Of a stretch of DNA of 64,000 bases, positions 33,703 through 42,899 are shown piece by piece. The stretch covers positions 1 to 64,000 of the forward strand of contig JAFXCH010000028.1 of the NCBI GenBank assembly GCA_017516485.1, given 5' to 3'. The DNA is from Clostridia bacterium (GTDB lineage: Bacteria; Bacillota; Clostridia; Oscillospirales; Acutalibacteraceae). The notes below the pieces were generated by a model. The model was given only the letters and a program-made list of their open reading frames with translations, did not search any database and was not told where the DNA came from. The translations under genes and the position numbers were made by a program. The first letter of the stretch is position 1; each line of letters starts with the position of its first letter.

Positions 33703-34629
33703 ATGAAAATTCACGGTGATATATCTTCTCTTGTCGGCTCAACACCGCTGATGAGGCTTGAGAGATTTGAAAAACAGCAGGGGATAGACTCTGCGATTCT
33801 TGCAAAGCTCGAGTATTTTAATCCCGGCGGCAGTGTGAAGGACAGAGTAGCGTTGCACATAATTGAGCAGGCTGAAAAAAGCGGCAAGCTCGTCAAAGGC
33901 AGTGTAATAATCGAGCCTACGAGCGGCAATACGGGTATAGGTCTTGCGATGGTTGCCGCGGCAAAGGGATATAAAATAATACTCACAATGCCCGAAAGTA
34001 TGTCGCTTGAACGCCGTCAGCTTCTTGCCGCATACGGTGCCGAGCTTGTGCTCACACCTGCCGCAGAGGGAATGAGCGGTGCTGTTAAAAAGACGGAGGA
34101 GATTGCAGAGAATACGCCGAACAGCTTTATTGCGGGTCAGTTTACAAATCCCGATAATCCCGAAGCCCACTATCTCACAACAGGCCCCGAAATATGGAGC
34201 GATACGGATGGTAATGTTGATATATTTGTTGCGACTATAGGTACAGGCGGTACTATAAGCGGCACTGCAAAGTATCTGAAAGAAAAGAATACTAATATCA
34301 GAGTTATCGGTGTTGAGCCTGAAAACTCACCGCTGCTGACTAAAGGCATTGCAGGCGCACATAAAATTCAGGGCATCGGAGCAAACTTTGTACCCGATAC
34401 CCTGGATAAAGATATTGTTGATGAAATTGTAACTGTCAGTGACGACAGTGCTTACGAATATACACGACTTGTAGCAAAGGCAGAGGGTTGCCTTGTGGGT
34501 ATATCCTCGGGTGCGGCACTTGCCGCAGCTTGCAAAATTGCTTCGAAAGCTGAAAACAAGGGCAAAAACATTGTGGTAATTCTGCCCGACAGCGGAAGCA
34601 GATATCTGTCTTCAGGCGTTTTTGAGTAA
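33703..34629 (+). CDS. cysK: Cysteine synthase (O-acetylserine sulfhydrylase)
   Basis: 308 residues, the family norm. PLP lysine is K46 in FNPGGSVKDR; the substrate loop is EPTSGNTGIGLA; the phosphate cup is IGTGGTISGTAKYL; the C-terminal part has VGISSGAALAAA and VILPDSGSRYLSSGVF. Forms cysteine from O-acetylserine and sulfide in the cytoplasm. No cysE is adjacent. Its last 18 bases overlap the 3' end of aroQ on the other strand. Confidence 0.95.
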   Translation: MKIHGDISSLVGSTPLMRLERFEKQQGIDSAILAKLEYFNPGGSVKDRVALHIIEQAEKSGKLVKGSVIIEPTSGNTGIGLAMVAAAKGYKIILTMPESMSLERRQLLAAYGAELVLTPAAEGMSGAVKKTEEIAENTPNSFIAGQFTNPDNPEAHYLTTGPEIWSDTDGNVDIFVATIGTGGTISGTAKYLKEKNTNIRVIGVEPENSPLLTKGIAGAHKIQGIGANFVPDTLDKDIVDEIVTVSDDSAYEYTRLVAKAEGCLVGISSGAALAAACKIASKAENKGKNIVVILPDSGSRYLSSGVFE

Positions 34630-35037
34630 GTCGATTGCTTCAAGGTAGCCTTCAAAGCCCTTACCCTTGACCGTTGCCTTGCACGCAAGGCGGATGTAAG
34701 AAACCTTACGGAATTCCTCACGCTCATCAGGGTCGGAGATATGTACCTCAACTGTCGGAATACCGACGGATTTTACAGCGTCAAGCAGGGCGATACTTGT
34801 ATGAGTATACGCACCGGGATTTATGACGATTCCGTCAGCGTTGCCGTATGCCTGCTGGATTTTGTCCACAAGGTCTCCTTCGTGGTTTGACTGATAAAAT
34901 TCTGCATCTATTCCTTGGGCTTTGCAGTGAGCAGCAATCATATTAACAAGGTCGGCATAGGTTTTACTGCCGTAAACCTGCGGCTCCCTTATGCCGAGCA
35001 TATTAAGGTTGGGTCCGTTTATGACAAGTATTTTCAT
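34612..35037 (-). CDS. aroQ: 3-dehydroquinate dehydratase, type II
   Basis: 141 residues, typical of the small dodecameric type II enzymes. VINGPNLNMLGIREPQVYG carries the conserved Asn/Arg site and the catalytic Tyr; INPGAYTHTSIALLDAV and VEVHISDPDEREEFRK complete the active site (His and Arg). Third step of the shikimate pathway. It is the last gene of the aromatic operon and its start overlaps the aroEK stop by four bases. Confidence 0.97.
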   Translation of the reverse strand: MKILVINGPNLNMLGIREPQVYGSKTYADLVNMIAAHCKAQGIDAEFYQSNHEGDLVDKIQQAYGNADGIVINPGAYTHTSIALLDAVKSVGIPTVEVHISDPDEREEFRKVSYIRLACKATVKGKGFEGYLEAIDLLKNA

Positions 35038-36263
35038 ATCAGTCCAAGTCCTTTCAAAATTCTTATTGCGGTTTCCTGCTTGTCGTGTGCAACCTCAACT
35101 GTAATATCGCAGACTGCTTCGTAATGGGGCAGTCTTTTTTTATACATTTCTTCGAGAGGATTATTGATGCTGAGCGGTCTGCCCTCGGTATCAAGCTGTG
35201 ATATATCACGCTTTAAGAATATAACAACAGAGTTTTGACGAAGTGCATCTTTGTTTTCGTCACTCAGTATTGCACCGCCGCCCGTTGCGATGATTTTACC
35301 GCTCTGCTTGCCTGCAAACTTTACTGCAGTTGTTTCGGCGTTGCGGAAATATTCTTCACCCTCTGTACTGAATATTTCGGGTATCTCTCTGCCTTCGTTG
35401 GTTTTTATAAGTTCGTCGGTGTCAATTACCTCTCTGCCGAGTATTTCGGCAAGAGATTTTGCAGCAGTTGATTTGCCGCACCCCGGCATACCTACAAGCA
35501 CTATATTGAGCATCTGCTGTTCAAGCTTTTGGGTAATTTCAGTTGCTTTGTTTTTTATAAAGCTTTGATTTGTGAAAATTTCAGCTGCCTTTACCGCCTG
35601 AGCACAGAGCATTGTAAGTCCGTTGACATAAGGTATAGAAAGCTTCTCGGCATCGAGCAGAAGCTGAGTTTTAGATGGGTTGTAAATAAGGTCGGCAACA
35701 CCCTTGCACTGATTGAAAACCTGCAAGTCAACGGGGCTTTCGCCGTTATTTGGGTACATACCTACGGGTGTTGTGTTGATTATGTAATCGGCATCGCTGT
35801 GCTTTGCGATGTTTTGGTAGTTGTCAGTTTCACTTCTGCGTGAAATTACCGTTACTTCTTTTGCACCCTTGTCACGGCAAACGCATACGGCTGTTTTGCT
35901 TGCACCGCCGTTACCGAGCACAATTACTTTTTTGTCCGTTACATCAAAACCTGCACTGTCGAGCATATACGAAAAGCCGTAGTAATCGGTATTGTCGCCG
36001 TAAAGCTTGCCGTCGGGTAAACGCTTTACGGTGTTGACAGAGCCGATTTTTTTCGCAGTTTCGGAAAGTTGTGACATATAAGGTATAACCGTTTCTTTGT
36101 AGGGGATTGTCACGTTCATTCCGTCAAAGTCGTCCGAAGTCATAAACTCTTCGATTTCTTCGGGCTCTTTTTCGTAAAGAGGATATTCATAGTTGCCGAG
36201 CAGTGAATGAATCTGCGGCGAGTAACTGTGGCCGAGCTTGCGGCCGAGAAGTCCGAAACGCAT
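35034..36263 (-). CDS. aroEK: Fused shikimate dehydrogenase - shikimate kinase
   Basis: 409 residues, two domains. AroE (1 to about 248): GHSYSPQIH at 11-19, NVTIPYKE with catalytic Lys56, GDNTDYYGF with the catalytic Asp, NADP motif VLGNGGASKTA (115-125) and NTTPVGMYPN. AroK (about 251-409): Walker A GMPGCGKST (258-266), DTDELI, the shikimate-binding TGGGAILS, and DISQLDTEGRPL. The order matches pathway steps 4 and 5, so the intermediate may be passed on locally. There is no frameshift at the junction (KLEQQMLNIV); the Met at 251 could also serve as an internal start. Confidence 0.95.
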   Translation of the reverse strand: MRFGLLGRKLGHSYSPQIHSLLGNYEYPLYEKEPEEIEEFMTSDDFDGMNVTIPYKETVIPYMSQLSETAKKIGSVNTVKRLPDGKLYGDNTDYYGFSYMLDSAGFDVTDKKVIVLGNGGASKTAVCVCRDKGAKEVTVISRRSETDNYQNIAKHSDADYIINTTPVGMYPNNGESPVDLQVFNQCKGVADLIYNPSKTQLLLDAEKLSIPYVNGLTMLCAQAVKAAEIFTNQSFIKNKATEITQKLEQQMLNIVLVGMPGCGKSTAAKSLAEILGREVIDTDELIKTNEGREIPEIFSTEGEEYFRNAETTAVKFAGKQSGKIIATGGGAILSDENKDALRQNSVVIFLKRDISQLDTEGRPLSINNPLEEMYKKRLPHYEAVCDITVEVAHDKQETAIRILKGLGLI

Positions 36264-36277
36264 ATATATCACCGTGT

Positions 36278-37426
36278 TTATATTATTTCTGAATAGCTGC
36301 CGAGGTATGCAAAACTTTCAAGCTCGTTTTCAAGCTCGCATATAAGGTCGGCGAGTGCAGGGGAGTAGACCGAAGCATTGAGGTCGAAATAGAACATAAA
36401 CTCAAAATCACTGCCTGTAATCGGGCGGCTTTCAAGCTTGGTGAGGTTTATATTGTGTGCATAGAAACGTGAGATGATTCTGTAAAGTGAGCCGGGCTTG
36501 TGAGGAAGTGCAAGCATAAGGCTTGTACGGTCAGCACCCGGATATATCTCGGGCTGTTTTGATATGCAGATAAAGCGTGTGTAGTTATTGCCGACATTCT
36601 GTACGGATTTTTTCAGCACCGTAAGGCCGTAGAGTGCGGCACATTCCTGAGAGGATAGAGCGGCAATATCGTTTCTGTCAGATTCTGCAACAGCCTTTGC
36701 GGCAAGTGCTGTGTTGGCATATGCCGTAATTTTAACGCCTTTAAGTGTGGAAATAAACTGACTGCTCTGATTTATAGCCTGTTCGTGTGAGATGATTTCT
36801 TTTATATCTTCAATTTTTGTGCCGGGCTTTGTGAGCAGGCAGTGGCTTATCTGTACCCTTGTGCTTCGTACAATATAAAAGTTGTGCTTTGTCATAAGGT
36901 CATAGATATGGTTGACCGAGCCTGCAGTACTGTTTTCGATAGGAAGCACACCGTAGCGGCAGAGTCCTTTGTCTATTGCATTGAAAACAGCGTCAAACGA
37001 AGTGCAGTAAGTTATGTTGGGCACTGAGAAAAGCTTTTCGCAAGCAATCTGTGCAAAAGCACCCTCTGTGCCCTGGCAGGCTACACTTGCACGCTCGGGA
37101 AACAGCTTGTCTGTGTTTTGTACTGCTGTGGCGATAATATCTTCATATTTTGATCTGGGTAAAATAATCTTGCTTTGATATGAGCGTGAAAGCTCCATAA
37201 GAAGCGAAAACATAACTCTTGCCGATGCCTCGTGTTCCTCACCTGCAAGTTCAGATACACGGTTGAGCAGTGTACGCTCACGGTTGGGGTCATATATTCT
37301 CATGCCGTTTTCGCTTTTGTATTTGGCAACCTCAGCTGCACATTCCATTCTCTCCTTGAGAAGCTCTACCAGCTGAGTGTCTATTTCGTCTATATTCTTT
37401 CTTATTGCATCAAGTTCCATTTTCAT
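36278..37426 (-). CDS. pheA: Bifunctional chorismate mutase / prephenate dehydratase (P-protein)
   Basis: 382 residues. AroQ-class chorismate mutase at 1-90 (IRKNIDEIDTQLVELLKERM, then IYDPNRERTLL). Prephenate dehydratase from about 112 to 295: ACQGTEGAFAQIA, YGVLPIENSTAGSV, and NYTRFICIS, containing the catalytic Thr-Arg-Phe. ACT domain at about 300-375 with HKPGSLYRIISRFY and LTKLESRPI, the Phe-binding ESRP motif. So feedback inhibition by phenylalanine is expected. The start overlaps the aroC stop (ATGA). Confidence 0.97.
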   Translation of the reverse strand: MKMELDAIRKNIDEIDTQLVELLKERMECAAEVAKYKSENGMRIYDPNRERTLLNRVSELAGEEHEASARVMFSLLMELSRSYQSKIILPRSKYEDIIATAVQNTDKLFPERASVACQGTEGAFAQIACEKLFSVPNITYCTSFDAVFNAIDKGLCRYGVLPIENSTAGSVNHIYDLMTKHNFYIVRSTRVQISHCLLTKPGTKIEDIKEIISHEQAINQSSQFISTLKGVKITAYANTALAAKAVAESDRNDIAALSSQECAALYGLTVLKKSVQNVGNNYTRFICISKQPEIYPGADRTSLMLALPHKPGSLYRIISRFYAHNINLTKLESRPITGSDFEFMFYFDLNASVYSPALADLICELENELESFAYLGSYSEII

Positions 37427-38508
37427 TTCTTCCTTAACATTAAGTCTGTTATTGCGATTGCTGCTGCTGCTTCTACGCAGGGCACTGCACGCTGTACAAT
37501 ACACGGGTCGTGTCTGCCGCCGATATTTATTGTCGTGTTTTCTTTTTTGCTTAACGAAACCGTATTCTGAGTCAAACTGATTGACGGTGTTGGTTTGATT
37601 GCAACACGAAAAACAATGGGCATTGCATTTGAAATACCGCCGAGTATTCCTCCGCAGTTGTTTGTGCGTGTGCGTATTTTACCGTTTTCATTTACATAAA
37701 ATTCGTCGTTGTTTTCACTGCCGTACATATCGCATACGTCAAAGCCGGCTCCGAATTCAATTCCCTTTACTGCAGGAATACCGAATGTGACAAGTGAAAT
37801 GCGGTTTTCAAGCCCGTCAAACATATGCTCACCGATACCGGCGGGTAAGCCGACAACTGCACATTCAATACTGCCGCCGACAGAGTTTCCGGCTGCCTTG
37901 GCTTTTAATATTTCATCCTGCATTTTTTCTGCTGCCGTGTCATCAATGCAAGCAAAAGCTTTTGATTTAACCGAATTTAATTCGTCAGCCGTTATGTTTA
38001 CGCTGTCAAATCTTGTATCTTCAATACCGTGTACTGATGCTATGTGTGCACCGACGGTAATGCCTTTTGTTTCGAGCCACTGTATACACAGACCACCTGC
38101 TATGCACATAGGTGCTGTTAGTCTGCCCGAAAAATGTCCGCCGCCTGTAGCGTTATAGTCTGCACCGTATTTCATTTTTGCTGTGTAGTCTGCGTGACCG
38201 GGTCTGGGAGTATCGGAAATATCCGAATAATCCTTCGGCTTGCGGTTCTGGTTATATATAACGGCGTGAATTTTTGTGCCATCGGTAAATCCGTCGGTAA
38301 TGCCGGAAAGGAAAACGACCTCGTCAGCTTCTTTTCTCGGTGTTGAAAATTTATCTCTGCCGGGCGCACGCCTTGCCATAAAAGCGGCAAGCTTTTCTTC
38401 GTCAATCGGGAATCCTGCAGGAAAGCCCTCGACGGTTACACCGATTGATTCCGAGTGAGATTCGCCGTATATTGAAATTTTTAAGTTTTCGCCAAATGTT
38501 GAAGGCAT
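37423..38508 (-). CDS. aroC: Chorismate synthase
   Basis: 361 residues. All three family signatures are present: GESHSESIGVTVEGFPAG (about 15-32), RPGHADYTAKMKYG, and the C-terminal block GRHDPCIVQRAVPCVEAA. It needs reduced FMN to turn EPSP into chorismate. Four-base overlap with pheA downstream and 15 bases from aroA upstream, so all are on one message. Confidence 0.98.
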   Translation of the reverse strand: MPSTFGENLKISIYGESHSESIGVTVEGFPAGFPIDEEKLAAFMARRAPGRDKFSTPRKEADEVVFLSGITDGFTDGTKIHAVIYNQNRKPKDYSDISDTPRPGHADYTAKMKYGADYNATGGGHFSGRLTAPMCIAGGLCIQWLETKGITVGAHIASVHGIEDTRFDSVNITADELNSVKSKAFACIDDTAAEKMQDEILKAKAAGNSVGGSIECAVVGLPAGIGEHMFDGLENRISLVTFGIPAVKGIEFGAGFDVCDMYGSENNDEFYVNENGKIRTRTNNCGGILGGISNAMPIVFRVAIKPTPSISLTQNTVSLSKKENTTINIGGRHDPCIVQRAVPCVEAAAAIAITDLMLRKK

Positions 38509-38523
38509 CTGTCTATCCTCCCG

Positions 38524-39750
38524 TTATTCGTGGATTTGTATTTCAGCACCGAGCTTTTTTATTTCATCAAAAAACGTCGGAAATGATTTATTAACAGCCT
38601 CTGCACCGAGGATTGTTACCGGGTTTTTGCATTTGCTTGCAGCTATTGCCGAGCTCATTACTATTCGGTGGTCGTTGAATGAATCAACCGTGCCTCCTTC
38701 AAGAGCGCCTGTGCCGTAAACCGTCAGTGTATCGTCAGCGGTTTCAGCTTTGCCGCCGAGATTTTTTATCATTTCGGATGTGGAGAGCAGTCTGTCACTT
38801 TCTTTTATTCGAAGGCGTGCCGCATTGTAAAACTGAGTAGTACCTTTTCTAAAGCAACTTGTAATTGCAAGCACCGGCACAAGGTCGGGAATATCGCCCA
38901 CGTCAATTTTAACGTGTTCTTTTTCGTCTGAATTTATGATTTTTTCTGCAATCGCGACAACAGCTTTATCACCTTGAACAGAGTTTAATGTCAAGTTATT
39001 ACACTTTACATTGTTAGGCTTTATCTTATCTGCACAGATGAAGAAAGCTCCGTTTGACCAGTCACCCTCAACTGTGTATTTTTCGGGTGAAATATAGCCG
39101 CTTGAAGCACTGATTTTTATGATATTTTTCGTAAAATCTGTTTCGATTCCGAAGCTGTTTAAAACATCAAGCGTCATATCTATATACGGCTTTGACTGTA
39201 TCTGTCCACTTATGATAATCGTTGATTCTGCGTGGGTTGCGGGCAGAGCGAGTAATAATCCGCTTATAAACTGTGAGCTTACATCACCACTTATTTCGTA
39301 TGTGCCTGCACTGAGTTTACCTTTAACTGTGAGAGGCAATGAATGTGAGGTTAATTCAGTACCGTGACTTTCGAGAGCAGAACACAGTTCACCTATGGGT
39401 CGCTGCGGTAATCTGCCTTCTCCGTAAAGTGAAATAGCTTTACCAAAAACCGCGCAGACAGGTAGCATAAAACGCAGGGTTGAACCGCTTTCACAGCAGT
39501 TGAGTACAACATTTTCTTTTACATCGGTTAACGGCTCAACAAAAAATCCGTATTCTGTTTTTGTTATTGTTGCACCGAGATTTCTGAGACACTGTGCGGT
39601 TGCCTCAATATCGACTGAGGTTGTTGAACAGACGATTTTGGTGGGCTTGTCTGCAAGTGAGGCACATATAAGAGCACGGTGTGCTGCTGATTTAGAAGCA
39701 GGTGCATCAATACAACCGCTTATAGGTGATGGAGTAATAACAGCTTTCAT
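38524..39750 (-). CDS. aroA: 3-phosphoshikimate 1-carboxyvinyltransferase (EPSP synthase)
   Basis: 408 residues, slightly shorter than the common 425-430. Substrate motifs: APASKSAAHRALICASLADK at the start, CCESGSTLRFMLPVCAVFG, LPQRPIGEL, SSQFISGLLLALP, DIPDLVPVLAI, RIKESDRL, and DHRIVMS. The residue after SGSTLRFM is the region that decides glyphosate class; I do not assign a class by eye. One base separates it from aroB. Confidence 0.96.
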   Translation of the reverse strand: MKAVITPSPISGCIDAPASKSAAHRALICASLADKPTKIVCSTTSVDIEATAQCLRNLGATITKTEYGFFVEPLTDVKENVVLNCCESGSTLRFMLPVCAVFGKAISLYGEGRLPQRPIGELCSALESHGTELTSHSLPLTVKGKLSAGTYEISGDVSSQFISGLLLALPATHAESTIIISGQIQSKPYIDMTLDVLNSFGIETDFTKNIIKISASSGYISPEKYTVEGDWSNGAFFICADKIKPNNVKCNNLTLNSVQGDKAVVAIAEKIINSDEKEHVKIDVGDIPDLVPVLAITSCFRKGTTQFYNAARLRIKESDRLLSTSEMIKNLGGKAETADDTLTVYGTGALEGGTVDSFNDHRIVMSSAIAASKCKNPVTILGAEAVNKSFPTFFDEIKKLGAEIQIHE

Positions 39751-39751
39751 T

Positions 39752-40798
39752 TTATTTCAGTCCAAGCGTAATAAATTCTTTGAGTTCATCGTAATCGCAC
39801 TTTTTGAGGATGCTCTTGCCTTTAGCTATGGGGAGCACAAGTGTGATTTTACCGTTGGCGTTTTTCTTGTCTCTGAGTGTTGCGTTATATATTTCATCAA
39901 TTCCGAAATCGAATCTTTCCGGCAGATTGAATTTCCGGAGAAGTGATAAAAGAATATCTAAGGCTTCTGCTTCACAAATGCCTTTCTCAACGCAGGCTTT
40001 TGTAATTGCAACCATACCTGCGGCAACTGCACTGCCGTGAGGTATTTTGTATCCGCTTAAAAGTTCAATTGCGTGAGCAATAGTGTGACCGAAGTTGAGG
40101 AAGGCTCTTTCGCCCTTTTCAAATTCGTCGGTTTCAACTACTTTTGCTTTTATCTCAACACAGCGTGCAACAATCTCTTTTATATCAATTTCATCTGTCA
40201 GCATATTAAGAAGCTCGCTGTCACAGAACATACCGTATTTTATCACTTCGCCCATACCGTTTGAAAATTCTTCTTCGGGTAAGGTTTCAAAACAATCGGT
40301 GTCGCATATTACCAGCTTCGGCTGATGAAAAGCACCTGCAAGGTTTTTACCTGAGTCAAGGTCTATTGCGGTTTTGCCTCCTACAGATGAATCAACTGCG
40401 GCAAGCAAAGAAGTCGGTAACTGTACAAAGCCGATACCTCTCATATAAACAGCTGCCGCAAAGCCGCAAAGGTCACCGACTACACCGCCACCGAGAGCAA
40501 CAAAAGTATCGCTTCGGCTGAAGCTGTTTTCTGCGGCAAAGTTAAGGATTGAAATAAGGCTTTTCGCTTTTTTGCTTTCCTCACCGTGAGGTATAACGAA
40601 ATCGTATACTTCAAATCCGCTTGCATCAAGGCTTGATTTAACTGCGTTAAGCCAGAGCGGAGCGACATTATCGTCGCTGATTATAAGTACCTTGCCTGAA
40701 AGGCCGAGAGTTTTCATCTCGCTGCCTGCAGTATTTATGATACCGCTTCCTATATATACATTGTACGGTTTGCCTGTGTTTACGGGTATTGTAATCAT
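39752..40798 (-). CDS. aroB: 3-dehydroquinate synthase
   Basis: 348 residues. NAD-binding GGGVVGDLCGFAAAVYMRGI, the TSLLAAVDSSVGGKTAID motif, and the zinc ligands in GEVIKYG and NFGHTIAHAIE with PHGSAVAAGM. Second step of the pathway. The start overlaps the tyrA stop by four bases. Confidence 0.97.
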   Translation of the reverse strand: MITIPVNTGKPYNVYIGSGIINTAGSEMKTLGLSGKVLIISDDNVAPLWLNAVKSSLDASGFEVYDFVIPHGEESKKAKSLISILNFAAENSFSRSDTFVALGGGVVGDLCGFAAAVYMRGIGFVQLPTSLLAAVDSSVGGKTAIDLDSGKNLAGAFHQPKLVICDTDCFETLPEEEFSNGMGEVIKYGMFCDSELLNMLTDEIDIKEIVARCVEIKAKVVETDEFEKGERAFLNFGHTIAHAIELLSGYKIPHGSAVAAGMVAITKACVEKGICEAEALDILLSLLRKFNLPERFDFGIDEIYNATLRDKKNANGKITLVLPIAKGKSILKKCDYDELKEFITLGLK

Positions 40799-41628
40799 TT
40801 GCTGTCAACTGCTTCCTTAATCATTCTGCCCTCACGCAAAAGCTCTTCGATTTTTTCTGCGTCTCCTGCTTTGAGTGCATCACTGTATTTTTTTAAGTTT
40901 TGAGTTAAAATATCAATTTCCGTTATCAGATTTTCGGAGTTTGCCATAAAAAGCTGAGTCCACATCTTTTCATTCAGCCACGCAACACGTGTCAGGTCTT
41001 TGTAGCTGCCTGCAGAAAAGCCTTTGTGTACTTTTGAACGCGGGCTCTTTACGTATGCGTTTGATACTACGTGTGCGAGCTGTGAGGTGTAGGCGATATT
41101 TACATCGTGAATCTGTGCGGTTGAGAGTGTAACAGAACCGAAGCCTGCGACTACAAGTGCTTCCTTGAGCTTTGCAAGCAGATGCAGGTCTTCGTCGGGT
41201 TTTGGCACAAGTATCATTGTAGCACCGTCGTACAAATCTTCTTTTGCGTTTTTGAGTCCCGAAAACTGGGTGCCTGCCATCGGGTGACCGCCTACAAAGT
41301 CAAAACCGTATTCGGCGGCTATATCAAAGCACTCCGGACAGACATTCATTTTTGTGCCGCAAAGGTCAACTACAACCGTACCTTTTCTGACAAACGGAGC
41401 AATATTCCTTATATAGTTTACTACAGCTTCGGGATAAAGTGCAACAAAAATATAATCACATTCGCAAACTGTTTCATTTGTAAGCGGATTATCGATGATT
41501 TTTGCCATAACGGCATAGTCTGTGACGGATGCATTTATATCGTATCCGAGCACTTCAATGTTTGCTCGTTTGTATGCTTTTGCAAGCGAGCCTCCTATAA
41601 GTCCGAGACCGCATATACCTATTTTCAT
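40795..41628 (-). CDS. tyrA: Prephenate dehydrogenase
   Basis: 277 residues, monofunctional. Nucleotide-binding GICGLGLIGGSLAKAY at 3-18, then VVVDLCGTK, the catalytic GGHPMAGTQFSGLKNA, and TAQIHDVNIAYTSQLAHVVS. There is no C-terminal ACT domain, so tyrosine feedback at the protein level is not obvious, which fits control by the leader peptide upstream. 22 bases after aroF. Confidence 0.96.
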   Translation of the reverse strand: MKIGICGLGLIGGSLAKAYKRANIEVLGYDINASVTDYAVMAKIIDNPLTNETVCECDYIFVALYPEAVVNYIRNIAPFVRKGTVVVDLCGTKMNVCPECFDIAAEYGFDFVGGHPMAGTQFSGLKNAKEDLYDGATMILVPKPDEDLHLLAKLKEALVVAGFGSVTLSTAQIHDVNIAYTSQLAHVVSNAYVKSPRSKVHKGFSAGSYKDLTRVAWLNEKMWTQLFMANSENLITEIDILTQNLKKYSDALKAGDAEKIEELLREGRMIKEAVDSK

Positions 41629-41650
41629 TGCTTTATCCTCCTTGTTTTTA

Positions 41651-42661
41651 TCAGTCGAGTGCTTTTACTGTTTCGCGTATTGCAAATACACGCTTTGCAA
41701 CGTCATCAAACTGCTCGGGTGTGAGAGACTGCGGACCGTCACAGAGAGCACGGGGCGGATCGTTGTGCACCTCGATCATAAGTCCGTCAGCACCTGCAGC
41801 TGCTGCAGCCATTGCCATTGGCTTTACAAGCTTTGCAACACCGCATGCATGGCTCGGGTCGATTACTATAGGCAGGTGAGTCAGTTCCTTGAGCATCGGT
41901 ACTGCGGAGAGATCGAGTGTGTTGCGTGTGTAGGTTTCAAAGGTGCGTATACCTCTTTCACACAGTATGATTTTTTCGTTGCCGCCTGCCATAATGTATT
42001 CGGCACTCATCAGCAATTCTTTAAGTGTGTTTGCAAGACCTCTTTTCAGAAGTATAGGTTTGTCGGTTTTGCCGAGCTCTTTGAGAAGCTCGAAATTCTG
42101 CATATTGCGTGCACCGACCTGAATTACGTCTACATTTTCAAACAGCGGCAGATGGTTTGCATTCATAATTTCCGTTACTATCGGCATTCCTGTCTGCTCT
42201 TTTGCTTTGAGCAGAAGTTCAAGACCTTCCGCCTTAAGACCCTGGAAATCGTAGGGAGATGTACGGGGCTTGAATGCACCGCCTCTGAGCAGTGTTGCAC
42301 CCGAAGCGCTTACCTTTGCTGCGATATCAAGCAGCTGAGCTTCGCTCTCTACCGAGCAAGGACCTGCGATTATTGCAAACTCACCACCGCCGATTTTAAT
42401 GCCCGAGCAGTCAACTACCGTATCATCGGGATGAAACTTTCTGTTGGCATTTTTAAAGGGGTCGGAAATTCTTTTTACACAGTCTACAATCTCAAGACCC
42501 TCAATAAGGTCGGTATCAATTGCTGTTGTGTTGCCGACAAGGCCGAGCAGTGTCTGATACTCACCCTTTGATATATGTACGGTTACCTTTTGCTCTTCAA
42601 ACCAAGCTATAAGGTTTTCAATCTGCTGAGATGTTGCTTCATTTTTGAGTACTACTACCAT
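41651..42661 (-). CDS. aroF: 3-deoxy-7-phosphoheptulonate (DAHP) synthase, type I-beta
   Basis: 336 residues. N-terminal ferredoxin-like regulatory domain (1 to about 70), as in Thermotoga-type DAHP synthases, where it mediates feedback by aromatic amino acids. Catalytic barrel from about 85: IIAGPCSVESEAQLL with the metal-binding Cys, RGGAFKPRTSPYDFQG, IQVGARNMQNFELL, PILLKRGLANTLKE, ERGIRTFETYTRNTLDLSA, and VIDPSHACG. First step of the shikimate pathway and first gene of the operon, so attenuation in the leader controls all downstream genes. Confidence 0.97.
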   Translation of the reverse strand: MVVVLKNEATSQQIENLIAWFEEQKVTVHISKGEYQTLLGLVGNTTAIDTDLIEGLEIVDCVKRISDPFKNANRKFHPDDTVVDCSGIKIGGGEFAIIAGPCSVESEAQLLDIAAKVSASGATLLRGGAFKPRTSPYDFQGLKAEGLELLLKAKEQTGMPIVTEIMNANHLPLFENVDVIQVGARNMQNFELLKELGKTDKPILLKRGLANTLKELLMSAEYIMAGGNEKIILCERGIRTFETYTRNTLDLSAVPMLKELTHLPIVIDPSHACGVAKLVKPMAMAAAAAGADGLMIEVHNDPPRALCDGPQSLTPEQFDDVAKRVFAIRETVKALD

Positions 42662-42680
42662 TGTGTTTTACCAACCTTTC

Positions 42681-42721
42681 AAAAAAATAAGAGCCTTGCA
42701 GTGACTTAACTGCAAAGCTCT
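42681..42721 (-). terminator. Attenuator terminator in the aro leader
   Basis: On the minus strand AGAGCTTTGCAGT pairs with ACTGCAAGGCTCT (12 of 13), followed by TTATTTTTTT. It lies between the leader peptide and the aroF start codon (ribosome site GAAAGG follows), so it must be read through for operon expression. Confidence 0.9.
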
Positions 42722-42772
42722 GGAAAAACTTTTTTAGTGCCTTTTCGGCGCAGCAAAAATCACTTCTACTAT

Positions 42773-42841
42773 TTATTTCTCTGCGAAATAAAAGTAAAAG
42801 TAAAAAAACTCGTATGCTGTTGCGTTTGTTTTGCAAAGCAT
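42773..42841 (-). CDS. Phe/Tyr-rich leader peptide of the aromatic operon
   Basis: 22 codons, ATG at 42841 behind CGGAG nine to ten bases upstream, stop TAA at 42773-42775. The peptide begins MLCKTNATAY and continues EFFYFYFYFAEK: eight successive Phe/Tyr codons (five Phe, three Tyr), with one more Tyr just before. About 50 bases later comes a strong terminator and then aroF. Such an arrangement is the classical design for ribosome-mediated transcription attenuation: shortage of charged tRNA-Phe or tRNA-Tyr stalls the ribosome on the run and favours an antiterminator. I could not settle the exact antiterminator pairing by eye. Confidence 0.88.
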   Translation of the reverse strand: MLCKTNATAYEFFYFYFYFAEK

Positions 42842-42899
42842 TGTTTTGCGCTCCGTTTCTTGAGGGAAAGTTGAATAAACATCCCTGAAATTTGTCTGC

